Origin: Acinetobacter sp. CS-2
GTDB lineage: Bacteria; Pseudomonadota; Gammaproteobacteria; Pseudomonadales; Moraxellaceae
Direction of reading: 5' to 3'
Length of the DNA: 64,000 nt
Assembly: GCF_016599715.1 (NCBI RefSeq)
Contig: NZ_CP067019.1
Location: forward strand, 434,001-498,000
The notes under the pieces were generated by a model. The model did no database searches. It was not told the DNA's origin and worked only from the letters and a program-made list of their open reading frames with translations. Within the stretch, counting starts at the first letter, position 1. The number at the start of each line of letters is the position of its first letter. A program made the position numbers and the translations under genes. Below, piece by piece: positions 27,140 to 37,636 of the stretch.

Positions 27140-28366
27140 ATGAGCAACATCGAAACCATCGTAATTGTAGGTGCTGGACAGGCAGGTGCAAGTGCGATTT
27201 TAGAACTTCGTGCCAATAAGTACGAAGGCAAAATCATTTTGATTGGTGATGAAACGCATCTGCCTTATGAGCGTCCACCATTATCCAAGGATGTGATTCT
27301 AAAACCTGAAGAAACCAAGATTGAAATTCTGTCAGAACAGAAACTGGCTGAACTTGGTGTAACAACTATTCGTGGCAATGGCGTTGCTAAAATCAATGCC
27401 GAGGCTCATACAGTTGAACTTCAAAACGGTGACGTTGTTGCTTATGACAAGCTATTGCTTGCAACAGGCGGTGCAGCACGTCGTTTGCCAAACTTTGATG
27501 CGCTGGGTAAACATGTGTATACCCTGCGTAATCTTGAAGATTCACAAGCACTGGTACCTGTGCTTCAAGCCGGTCAACGTATTGTGTTGATTGGTGGTGG
27601 GGTGATTGGTCTTGAACTGGCATCATCTGCACGCTACAAAGAATGTGAAGTGACTGTGATTGAACAGGGTCCAATGGTGATGGGTCGTTCATCGCCACGT
27701 ATCCTGAGCGAATTCTTGTTGGCACAGCAACGCCGTGCTGGTGTAGATGTGCGTCTGGAAACCAAGATTGCAGACTGCAAGCTAGACGGTGAAGAGGTTG
27801 TCGTGACCCTTGAGGGTGGTGAAGAGCTTCGTGCCGATGCAGTGATTTACGGTATTGGTATCGTACCGAATGCTCAGCTGGCGGTTGAGGCTGGCCTAGA
27901 CGTTGATTTTGCGGTTAAAGTCAATGAAAACTGCCAAACTTCAAATGCTGACATTTATGCAGCAGGTGATGTCGCGACTCAGCTTCGTGAAGATGGTGAA
28001 TACCGCCGTGTCGAAACCTGGGAAAATGCCAACCTTCAGGCAGGTATTTTCGCGCGTCATGTGATGGGTGTAGAGCATCCGAAAGCCAATCCGGCATGGT
28101 TCTGGACCGATCAACTCGACATTAACTACCAGTTCGTGGGCGATATGGCTGCAGCTGAATGGCATGTTCGTGGTGAAATGGATGCAGCCAAAGGTGCAGA
28201 GAATTCATTTGTGATGTATGGTGTGACTGACGGTCAAATCGTTGCCGGTATTACGGTCAATGCGGCCAAAGAAATGCGTCATTTGAAAAAAATGATCAGT
28301 AAAAATACCGCTTTTGAAGCGGAAAAACATCTTGATTTAAGCCTGGATTTACGCAAAGTGGCTTAA
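27140..28366 (+). CDS. hcaD: ferredoxin--NAD reductase component
   Basis: A 408-residue FAD flavoprotein of the BphG/HcaD type that passes electrons from NADH to the HcaC ferredoxin. The FAD motif is VGAGQAGASA (residues 10-19), the NAD motif GGGVIGLELASS near residues 152-163, and the second FAD motif IYAAGDVA near residue 273. It is four bases downstream of mhpB and ends the operon at a strong terminator. Confidence 0.92.
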   Translation: MSNIETIVIVGAGQAGASAILELRANKYEGKIILIGDETHLPYERPPLSKDVILKPEETKIEILSEQKLAELGVTTIRGNGVAKINAEAHTVELQNGDVVAYDKLLLATGGAARRLPNFDALGKHVYTLRNLEDSQALVPVLQAGQRIVLIGGGVIGLELASSARYKECEVTVIEQGPMVMGRSSPRILSEFLLAQQRRAGVDVRLETKIADCKLDGEEVVVTLEGGEELRADAVIYGIGIVPNAQLAVEAGLDVDFAVKVNENCQTSNADIYAAGDVATQLREDGEYRRVETWENANLQAGIFARHVMGVEHPKANPAWFWTDQLDINYQFVGDMAAAEWHVRGEMDAAKGAENSFVMYGVTDGQIVAGITVNAAKEMRHLKKMISKNTAFEAEKHLDLSLDLRKVA

Positions 28367-28387
28367 GTTTTATTGAGATATTTTTGG

Positions 28388-28420
28388 ACAGACCTATGTT
28401 TTGCATAGGTCTGTTTTTTT
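28388..28420 (+). terminator. intrinsic terminator of the hca operon
   Basis: Eleven-base perfect arms ACAGACCTATG/CATAGGTCTGT, five-base loop and T6 tail, 22 bases past the hcaD stop. Confidence 0.92.
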
Positions 28421-28656
28421 ATGTCTTTGCCTTCATTGTCATGACTTCATGTGTCAGTGTGATTTAATATATTTTCGTATAGGTGATTGTTATTTTTCAA
28501 AGAGGAAAAGTAACAAAAATCTTCTGTAGTGCTGAGGGGGATGTCTATATCCCCCAGTACCACAGGCGGCATCCATGCTGCCATCAGTGTTGTTGATTGC
28601 GGATTTGAACATAAATTTGGTTCGCTTCTTTTTGATAAATTTTAATTGAGCAATTT

Positions 28657-29568
28657 ATGAGTTCAAATTCATCTTCCATGATGGTCATGGCAAGTATTTA
28701 CGCTTTATTGGTATTCATCTGGGCAACTACGCCACTGGCAATTGTCTGGAGCGTGCAGGAAGTCCACCCGATGTGGGTGCTGATCATCCGTTATTTCGGC
28801 GCGTCGCTGATTGCCTTGTTCCTTTTAAAGCTGATGCGTGACCCGCTGCCTTTTGATCAGACTTCTTTAAAAAGTTATGTGGCGGGTAGTCTGAATTTAA
28901 TTGGTGCGCAGCTGTTTATCTATCTTGCAGCCAATTATCTGACTTCCGGGTTAATGGCCCTGATCTTTGGTTTTTCACCGCTAATTGCAGGCTTGATCGG
29001 ACATGTGATTTTAAAAACGCAAAAACTGATCTGGCTACAATGGCTGGGTATGGCGATTGCGGTTTCCGGTCTGAGCTTTGTCTTTGCCGATTCTGCCGAC
29101 AGTAAAGTCAACCCGATTGGTGTAGTGTTGATGCTGATTAGCATGGTGTCTTATATCAGCTCGATTTTCTGGGTCAAACAGATTAATGCTCCACTCAAAC
29201 CGATGTCACAAGCGACCGGTTCACTGATGGTCTCAGCCGTGGGTTCACTGCTGATCATTCCATTTATCTGGCAGCATTTTCCAACGGCGCTGCCAAGTGG
29301 ACGAGCCATGATTGGTTTTATCTTTACCATGATCATGTCTTCCATTGTGGCCATGCTGTGTTATTTCTGGCTGATCAAGCGTTTGAATGCCTCGACCGTG
29401 TCGTTGAGTAATGTCATGACCCCGGTGATTGCCCTGATTTTAGGTGCCACCTTGAATAACGAACATATCAGTCCGAATGCCTTTTTTGGCATTGTGGTGG
29501 TGATGTTCGGCATTGTGATGTATTTCTGGAAAGAATGGCGCCAGCAGTATTTTTCTAAGCTGCGTTAA
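28657..29568 (+). CDS. EamA-family (DMT) transporter
   Basis: A 303-residue protein with about ten hydrophobic helices in two EamA repeats. The first begins ALLVFIWATTPLAIVWSVQE and the second starts near residue 150. It resembles drug/metabolite exporters of the RhaT/YdcZ kind. Its substrate is unknown; it follows the hca operon on the same strand but is separated by a terminator and 236 bases, so a link to phenylpropanoids is only possible. The upstream gap has two GC-rich hairpins. Confidence 0.85.
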   Translation: MSSNSSSMMVMASIYALLVFIWATTPLAIVWSVQEVHPMWVLIIRYFGASLIALFLLKLMRDPLPFDQTSLKSYVAGSLNLIGAQLFIYLAANYLTSGLMALIFGFSPLIAGLIGHVILKTQKLIWLQWLGMAIAVSGLSFVFADSADSKVNPIGVVLMLISMVSYISSIFWVKQINAPLKPMSQATGSLMVSAVGSLLIIPFIWQHFPTALPSGRAMIGFIFTMIMSSIVAMLCYFWLIKRLNASTVSLSNVMTPVIALILGATLNNEHISPNAFFGIVVVMFGIVMYFWKEWRQQYFSKLR

Positions 29569-29590
29569 TACAGCAGGATAAATAATATAA

Positions 29591-29616
29591 AAAAAGGAAG
29601 TTTAGGCTTCCTTTTT
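29591..29616 (+). terminator. intrinsic terminator of the EamA gene
   Basis: GGAAG/CTTCC stem flanked by A and T runs, about 25 bases after the stop. Confidence 0.7.
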
Positions 29617-29846
29617 ATGAGCTTGCAATCTGCGTGAATTGTGAAAATGCATTATATTTCATCACAGCGTTTCACATGAAACATCAATATACGCACTGGC
29701 GAAATAATCAACAGTTACGCTAAAAACAACAAAAGAATAAACCACGACAGCAACCACATTGAGTACTATGCAAAGAGCTATAAAAATCAAATAGATCTAT
29801 TTGATAACAATAACGCTTAACAAAAAAACACCCGGGACAAATTTGA

Positions 29847-30785
29847 ATGTCTGATTCGAATAAGATTGTGGTCTATGCAGCACTGGCAGGTAATCTGGCG
29901 ATTGCGCTGGTCAAGTTTGTGGCTGCCTATATCACCAACAGTTCGGCCATGTTCAGTGAAGCTATTCACTCGGTGGTAGACACCTTGAATGAAATTTTGC
30001 TGCTGTATGGCATGAAAAAATCCCAGCAGCCTGCCAACTATAAGCATCCTTTTGGTTATGGCCGTGAGCTGTATTTTTGGGCCTTTATTGTGGCATTGAT
30101 GGTTTTTGCACTGGGTGCGATTGTGTCGATTTATCAGGGCATACAACATGTACTTCATCCTGAAGCAATGCTGAATCCCACCATCAACTATATTGTGTTA
30201 AGCATCGCCATCTTGTGTGAAGGCACCTCGTGGTTGGTGGCCTTAAAAGCATTCCGTAAGGTGAAAGGCAAGCAAGGTTATTTCGAGGCTTTTCGGCACA
30301 GTAAAGATCCCACTACCTTTACCGTACTGTTTGAAGATACTGCCGCGTTATGTGGTCTGTTGATTGCCCTGATCGGGATATATCTGGCCCATGCCTTGAA
30401 TATTCCTGAACTGGATGGCATGGCCTCGATCTTGATTGGTCTTGTATTGGCGGTTTCTGCTATTTTACTGGCACGTGAAACCAAGGGTTTATTGTTGGGG
30501 GAAACGGCCGATCCGCAACTGCGTAATGATATCTTGCTGATTGCCCAGGAAGATGAAGCGGTACAGTCAGCCAATGGCGTGCTGACCGAACAGATGGGCG
30601 CGCATCAGGTGCTGGCATCGTTAAGCCTGGAGTTTGAAGACAATTTAAGCTCGGATGACATTGAAGCTTGCGTCAATAGAATTGAAGCGAAAATCAAACA
30701 GATTCATCCGGAAATTGTGGCATTGTTTATCAAACCGCAAACTAAACAGGTGTGGTTGGAACGTATGCAAGGACGTTTAGAATAA
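29847..30785 (+). CDS. cation diffusion facilitator family transporter
   Basis: A 312-residue CDF protein. Six membrane helices occupy roughly residues 8-215. The metal site pattern SEAIHSVVDTLNEIL (about residues 38-52) matches the HxxxD-type site of helix II, with a second acidic site in FEDTAALCG near residue 165. The cytoplasmic C-terminal domain follows. CDF proteins export Zn, Co, Fe or Mn by proton exchange; this subgroup (longer second loop, HPFGYGREL) is poorly characterised and the metal is not deducible. Confidence 0.88.
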   Translation: MSDSNKIVVYAALAGNLAIALVKFVAAYITNSSAMFSEAIHSVVDTLNEILLLYGMKKSQQPANYKHPFGYGRELYFWAFIVALMVFALGAIVSIYQGIQHVLHPEAMLNPTINYIVLSIAILCEGTSWLVALKAFRKVKGKQGYFEAFRHSKDPTTFTVLFEDTAALCGLLIALIGIYLAHALNIPELDGMASILIGLVLAVSAILLARETKGLLLGETADPQLRNDILLIAQEDEAVQSANGVLTEQMGAHQVLASLSLEFEDNLSSDDIEACVNRIEAKIKQIHPEIVALFIKPQTKQVWLERMQGRLE

Positions 30786-30860
30786 AACGTGATATATATG
30801 TCAGTGCATTCAGAATACCGGATTTTGAATGTTGAGGTCAGACTAAGAAATTGAATCTAC

Positions 30861-31916
30861 ATGAAGCAGAAGCCTGAGCAATTACACTTTCAACTCCCGA
30901 CCAAAGCATGCTGGTCACATACCTGGCGTCAGCCTTCATTTCAGTTTATGCATTCCAATCATCATGATGGTGAACGGTTCTTCAATGCCTTGCCCAGTCC
31001 TGCAGGGCGTGGACGGATCGAGCTGATCAAGTGGCTGCTTAGCCGCAAGTCATCGACCTGGAATGTCGATATAAACAAAGAACAAGCCGAATTCCATGCC
31101 AGCAAACGCACCATTCCCCAGAACCGTCCAAACGCCAGTATAGACGACTGGCAAGTGTGGTTTGTCGGGCATGCTACGGTACTGTTACAAATCGGGCCCT
31201 ATAATCTGCTCACCGATCCGGTCTGGTGTGAACATGTCAGTCCCCAGCAGGGCAAAGGTCCGAAGCGGGTCATTCCGGCGGGAATTGCCCTGGAAGAATT
31301 ACCGACCATTCATGCGGTGCTGCTGAGTCATAATCATTATGACCATATGGATCTGGCCAGCCTGGAATGGCTGCATGATCAATTTGCCATGCCGATTTAT
31401 ACCGGACTGGGCAATGCGTGGTATTTGCCGAAAATTTTTCATGTGCTGGAAATGGACTGGTGGCAATCTTCCTTATTGCAGGATTTAAAAATTATTTATA
31501 CCCCGGCACAGCATTTTTCCGGTCGCGGCTTGCGCGATCACAACCGGGCACTGTGGGGTGGTTTTTCAGTGTTAGCCGGAAAAGATCATTGTTTCTTTGC
31601 CGGAGATAGCGGCTATTCACCGCATTTTAAAGAGATTCAAAACCGTTTGGGGGCACCGCGTATTTCATTGTTACCGATTGGCTCCTACCAGCCGCGTGAG
31701 CTGATGAACTATATGCATATGAACCCGCAGGAGGCTTTTCAGGCGCATCAGGATTTACATTCCAAATGTTCGCTGGCGATTCATTACCGAACCTTTCAGC
31801 TGACCGATGAAAGCCGGGAACAGCCCGAACTGGACTTAAAAGTGGCCATGAAAAATACCTCCAAATTAATGACCCCCTTTTACTGCATTCGCGAAGGACG
31901 GCGTCTGGTGGTTTGA
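30861..31916 (+). CDS. metallo-beta-lactamase-fold hydrolase (RomA/NAPE-PLD-like)
   Basis: A 351-residue MBL-fold enzyme. WFVGHATVLLQIG and TDPVWCEHVSP precede the metal motif LLSHNHYDHMD (about residues 154-164), with FFAGDSGYS and AIHYRTF supplying later ligands. The family includes NAPE-hydrolysing phospholipase D in animals and RomA, once linked to outer-membrane protein levels in Enterobacter. No signal peptide is seen. The bacterial substrate is unknown. It lies 75 bases after the CDF gene, possibly co-transcribed. Confidence 0.85.
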   Translation: MKQKPEQLHFQLPTKACWSHTWRQPSFQFMHSNHHDGERFFNALPSPAGRGRIELIKWLLSRKSSTWNVDINKEQAEFHASKRTIPQNRPNASIDDWQVWFVGHATVLLQIGPYNLLTDPVWCEHVSPQQGKGPKRVIPAGIALEELPTIHAVLLSHNHYDHMDLASLEWLHDQFAMPIYTGLGNAWYLPKIFHVLEMDWWQSSLLQDLKIIYTPAQHFSGRGLRDHNRALWGGFSVLAGKDHCFFAGDSGYSPHFKEIQNRLGAPRISLLPIGSYQPRELMNYMHMNPQEAFQAHQDLHSKCSLAIHYRTFQLTDESREQPELDLKVAMKNTSKLMTPFYCIREGRRLVV

Positions 31917-31938
31917 TCTTGTTTAAGATGTTTATTTC

Positions 31939-32379
31939 TTAAGATGACGCTTGGCTCAGCTTTAACAGTTGAATAGCAAGTATTGAAAGGCAAATCATCG
32001 CCATATTCATCACGACCGGGTTAAATGCGGAGCTGAGTTGCAAGGGACTGGTGAGTGCAATCAGCACTAATAATCCGGCTAAACCTAAAATATTCAGCTG
32101 ATGGATGACGGCTGCTTTTTGCCAAATAAGGAAAGTACAGCCAAACATCATTTCAATTATGCCTGACAGGGTAACCGCCATTTTTGCCAGAGGGAGTTCT
32201 AAACCCATGCTTTGCCAAATGGCGATTTCTGCAGCTGACTGAAACAGAATTTTCGGAACCAACCCCTGATAAATCCAGAGTGCAGCAAGCGTGATCTGAA
32301 TGAGCCGAAGCGGTTTTTCCAATAGAGGCTGATGATTCACGAATGGCAGGTTCCAGAAAATACGGTCTGTTCTCAGCAA
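31939..32379 (-). CDS. DoxX-like membrane protein
   Basis: A 146-residue protein with four hydrophobic segments (starts LRLIQITLAALWIYQGLVPK; then around residues 62-85, 92-110 and 120-140) and the layout of the DoxX-like family. Its function is unknown; members are inner-membrane proteins often near oxidative-stress or redox genes. It is convergent with the MBL gene (22-base gap) and divergent from katG. Confidence 0.7.
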   Translation of the reverse strand: MLRTDRIFWNLPFVNHQPLLEKPLRLIQITLAALWIYQGLVPKILFQSAAEIAIWQSMGLELPLAKMAVTLSGIIEMMFGCTFLIWQKAAVIHQLNILGLAGLLVLIALTSPLQLSSAFNPVVMNMAMICLSILAIQLLKLSQASS

Positions 32380-34903
<2,524 letters not shown>

Positions 34904-34918
34904 TTTACATTGAGATGT

Positions 34919-34948
34919 AAAAAACCGCCTTGAGGGGCGGTTTTTTTG
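34919..34948 (+). terminator. intrinsic terminator of katG
   Basis: ACCGCC/GGCGGT stem, short loop, T7 tail, 15 bases past the stop. Confidence 0.9.
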
Positions 34949-35342
34949 TGAAACATTGATACCTCATGTAAAACCTGAATTTTTAACCATTCAGCTTTTT
35001 ATTGATTATAAGTTATTGATATTATTTAGTTGCTTTTGTATGAGGTGTATGATGTTAATTTTAGAAAAACTATAAGATGTTTACATAATTAGTAGCTATT
35101 CATTTATGGGTTTTTATTTCAATGATGTATTGTTCAACATAATTTTTCAGAATAAGAACTCTTATTCTGTTTAAGCTATATTTTCCCTAGGCAATTCTCA
35201 ACTGTTTCTACTCTTAAGCTATTAATTTGTTGAAGTTTTAATTCATAGTTCTTAGGTTTAGGATATTGATAAACCTTATCAATAATATTATTACTTATTC
35301 TAATAAATTCTTGGGGATCAGGAAAATTCGGAGGGCAGAGTA

Positions 35343-36413
35343 AAACTTGAAGTGCGACATAAACCACCTAATTAATTTAAAGGGTTTATGGAGTATATAA
35401 AATTGTCATACCATCATCTTAACTTTGAAGATCGTACTGCATTAATGCTTGAGTCAAGAAAAGAAGGCTTTTCAGCCAGAAAATTTGCTGAACTCATTAA
35501 AAGACATCCTAGTACGATCTATCGTGAGCTTAAAAGAAATAGCATCAATGACGTTTATCAAGCTCAATATGCTTCTGATAACACCTTCGCTAGACGTAGA
35601 CGTGGTCACAGAAAACTCAAAATCGATTCAATCCTCTGGAAATTTATTGTTGAAGCGATCCGTTGTTTATGGTCTCCTCAGCAAATAGCAAAGCGTTTAA
35701 AGACATTTCCTGATTTGGATCAAACAATGAATGTAAGCCATACAACGATTTATTCAACGATACGAGCATTACCAAAGGGTGAGTTGAAAAAAGACTTATT
35801 ATCCTGTCTGCGTCATGAAAATAAAAAGCGAAAAGCTAACGGTGAACCTAAAAAAGATTCTATATTACAGGATATTAAAACTATTCATGAGCGCCCAGCC
35901 GAAGTTCAAGAAAGAAAAATACCGGGTCATTGGGAAGCTGATTTAATTAAAGGTAAAGACAATAAAAGTTCGATAACAACACTTATTGAACGAAATACAC
36001 GGCTCTGTATCTTGGCAACATTACCTGATGCAAAGGCAGAATCAGTGCGCAAGGCTTTAACTGAAGCTCTGAAATATTTACCTGCAGAACTGCGTAAAAC
36101 GTTGACCTATGACCGTGGACGCGAGATGGCAGAACATAAAATACTTGAAGAAGATTTAGGCATAGATGTATATTTCTGTGACCCACATTCACCCTGGCAA
36201 AAAGGCACATGCGAAAATATGAATGGTTTAATTAGGCAATATTTACCTAAAGGGATTGATTTAAATCAGGCAGATCAGCATTATTTAAATCAAGTTGCCA
36301 TGTCACTGAATACTCGTCCTAGAAAAGCGTTAGATTGGCTTACACCATTAGAGAAATTTGCTCAGCTTGTTGATTATCATAAGACTTTTCAAACTGTCGC
36401 ACCTCATGTTTGA
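35343..36413 (+). mobile_element. IS30-family insertion sequence
   Basis: Imperfect terminal inverted repeats AAACTTGAAGTGCGACA (35343-35359) and, reversed, AAACATGAGGTGCGACA (ending 36411). Size is about 1070 bp. The exact ends are uncertain by a few bases because the transposase stop codon (36411-36413) reaches the right end, and no clear target duplication is visible. Confidence 0.8.
35388..36413 (+). CDS. IS30-family transposase
   Basis: A 341-residue IS30-type transposase. The N-terminal helix-turn-helix contains HPSTIYRELKRN (about residues 40-51), and the DDE catalytic core includes HWEADLIKGK, TYDRGREMAEH and DPHSPWQKGTCENMNGLIRQ. The frame is intact and starts 29 bases inside the left repeat, so the element could be active. 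ISAba125 is a related IS30 element of Acinetobacter, but the length differs. Confidence 0.92.
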   Translation: MEYIKLSYHHLNFEDRTALMLESRKEGFSARKFAELIKRHPSTIYRELKRNSINDVYQAQYASDNTFARRRRGHRKLKIDSILWKFIVEAIRCLWSPQQIAKRLKTFPDLDQTMNVSHTTIYSTIRALPKGELKKDLLSCLRHENKKRKANGEPKKDSILQDIKTIHERPAEVQERKIPGHWEADLIKGKDNKSSITTLIERNTRLCILATLPDAKAESVRKALTEALKYLPAELRKTLTYDRGREMAEHKILEEDLGIDVYFCDPHSPWQKGTCENMNGLIRQYLPKGIDLNQADQHYLNQVAMSLNTRPRKALDWLTPLEKFAQLVDYHKTFQTVAPHV

Positions 36414-36619
36414 ATTCGCCAAGTGTTATTTATAAGACTGATAATTTTAGCTATTACTTCATCTTTTGATAATTTTTCTTCTATCCTAGATCTGTAGATG
36501 AGATCTGACATCTTTCCCATCCCTATACATTTTTTCGCAACTTGTTCACTATATATTATTTCAGCCTTAGCTATTGAAAAGGATAAAAAAATTACAGCTA
36601 TTTTTATTATATTTTTCAT

Positions 36620-36921
36620 ATTTATAAAGTAAAAAAAATAATTTATCTGATTCTATTTTAATTAGTGTATAAAATAAACAGAAATCAGTTTTGTAAATGC
36701 TTTTTAATTAGATAAGGCTTGGAATAATCCATCCATTTAGCATTATAGATGTTATACGAAGTGTACTTTTATATTGATTTAAATATCAGTAACTTAAAAA
36801 ATTAATACTGTACAAAAAACGTAAAAATCCGGCTTTGAAATAAGTCAGTTTTTTTATGAGCGGCTTTGATATGTTATTGCCAATAAAAAAGGATCTTTAA
36901 CTTTAAAAAAGAACATTTCTA
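36620..36921. other. intergenic AT-rich stretch
   Basis: About 300 bases between the interrupted secreted-protein gene and the TetR gene. It should hold the promoter of the broken gene. I see no hairpin, repeat or ORF worth calling. Confidence 0.4.
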
Positions 36922-37542
36922 CTAGATAGAAGTTAAGTTGATCAAAGTTTGGATAATATCCCCCTCCAACTCATTCCACTCCCCAAAATCAGGCTCCACC
37001 AACAAAGTCTGCGACACAAAGCCATAGCAGACTCGCTGCACATTTAAACTCATCCGTTTCAGCTGTTCAGTATCCTGAATAAAAGGTGTAAGAATGCTTT
37101 GCCACATCTGCACCATCATCTCATAACTCTTTCTATAACTCTCAATATTCGAAATCTGCCGTTCCAGAAAAAACGTCTGTGCCCATAAAAACTGCTGCGC
37201 CTGAATCTGCTCAAGTTGGTAATGAATCACCTGCTTTAAATAATACTGCAAAGCCAAATCTGTGGATAACTTGATCAGGCTGTGTGCATAAGTTTTTAAG
37301 TCCTCGGCATTGTTTTTTACGTGTCTGTGAATGGTCAGCGCAACCAAATCTTCCTTTTTAGAAAAATATTCATAAAACGTGCCCAAGCCTACACCGGCCA
37401 AATCGGTAATTTCCCGAATGGTAATGTCATGTGCAGCACGCTCATGCAAAAGCCGAACAAAACTGTCCTGCAAGGCTTCCTGTGTCAGCTTGGCTCTGGA
37501 CTGACGCGGCTTACGCCGTACTTGAATCTGTGGATTTTTCAT
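36922..37542 (-). CDS. TetR-family transcriptional regulator
   Basis: A 206-residue regulator with the TetR N-terminal helix-turn-helix: QSRAKLTQEALQDSFVRLL then ITDLAGVGLGTFYEYFSKKE (about residues 45-64). The C-terminal ligand domain is all-helical with no recognisable ligand motif. It is divergent from the AidB-like acyl-CoA dehydrogenase with 94 bases between, so it probably represses that gene and itself in response to an acyl-CoA or related molecule (inference). Confidence 0.88.
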   Translation of the reverse strand: MKNPQIQVRRKPRQSRAKLTQEALQDSFVRLLHERAAHDITIREITDLAGVGLGTFYEYFSKKEDLVALTIHRHVKNNAEDLKTYAHSLIKLSTDLALQYYLKQVIHYQLEQIQAQQFLWAQTFFLERQISNIESYRKSYEMMVQMWQSILTPFIQDTEQLKRMSLNVQRVCYGFVSQTLLVEPDFGEWNELEGDIIQTLINLTSI

Positions 37543-37636
37543 AAAAAGTTTGACCCAACAAAGCCGAACATCCCGTGGCTATTTTTTCTCTATACTGGAA
37601 TGAAAAGCCCAGAACAACAAGCAGGAAATATAGACG

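Larger units (their letters stand above)
35176..36619 (-). pseudogene. small secreted protein gene interrupted by an IS30-family element
   Basis: The N-terminal part (36619 down to 36412) encodes a signal peptide MKNIIKIAVIFLSFSIAKA and about 50 more residues. The C-terminal part (35342 down to 35176) continues in frame with LLCPPNFPDPQEFIRIS and ends ENCLGKI. Removing 35343-36411 joins the halves as an open frame of about 124 residues. The product would be a small exported protein with cysteines in KKCIG, LCPP and ENCLG. I do not recognise the family. Neither half should be read as a separate gene. Confidence 0.75.

Noticed and set aside
35176..35367. Short reverse ORF as an independent gene
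   Set aside because: Its first residues are encoded by the IS30 end; the rest is the C-terminal half of the interrupted secreted protein.
35343..36413. Naming the IS30 element ISAba125
   Set aside because: Length by my reading is about 1070 bp rather than about 1087 and I cannot compare full sequence; left at family level.
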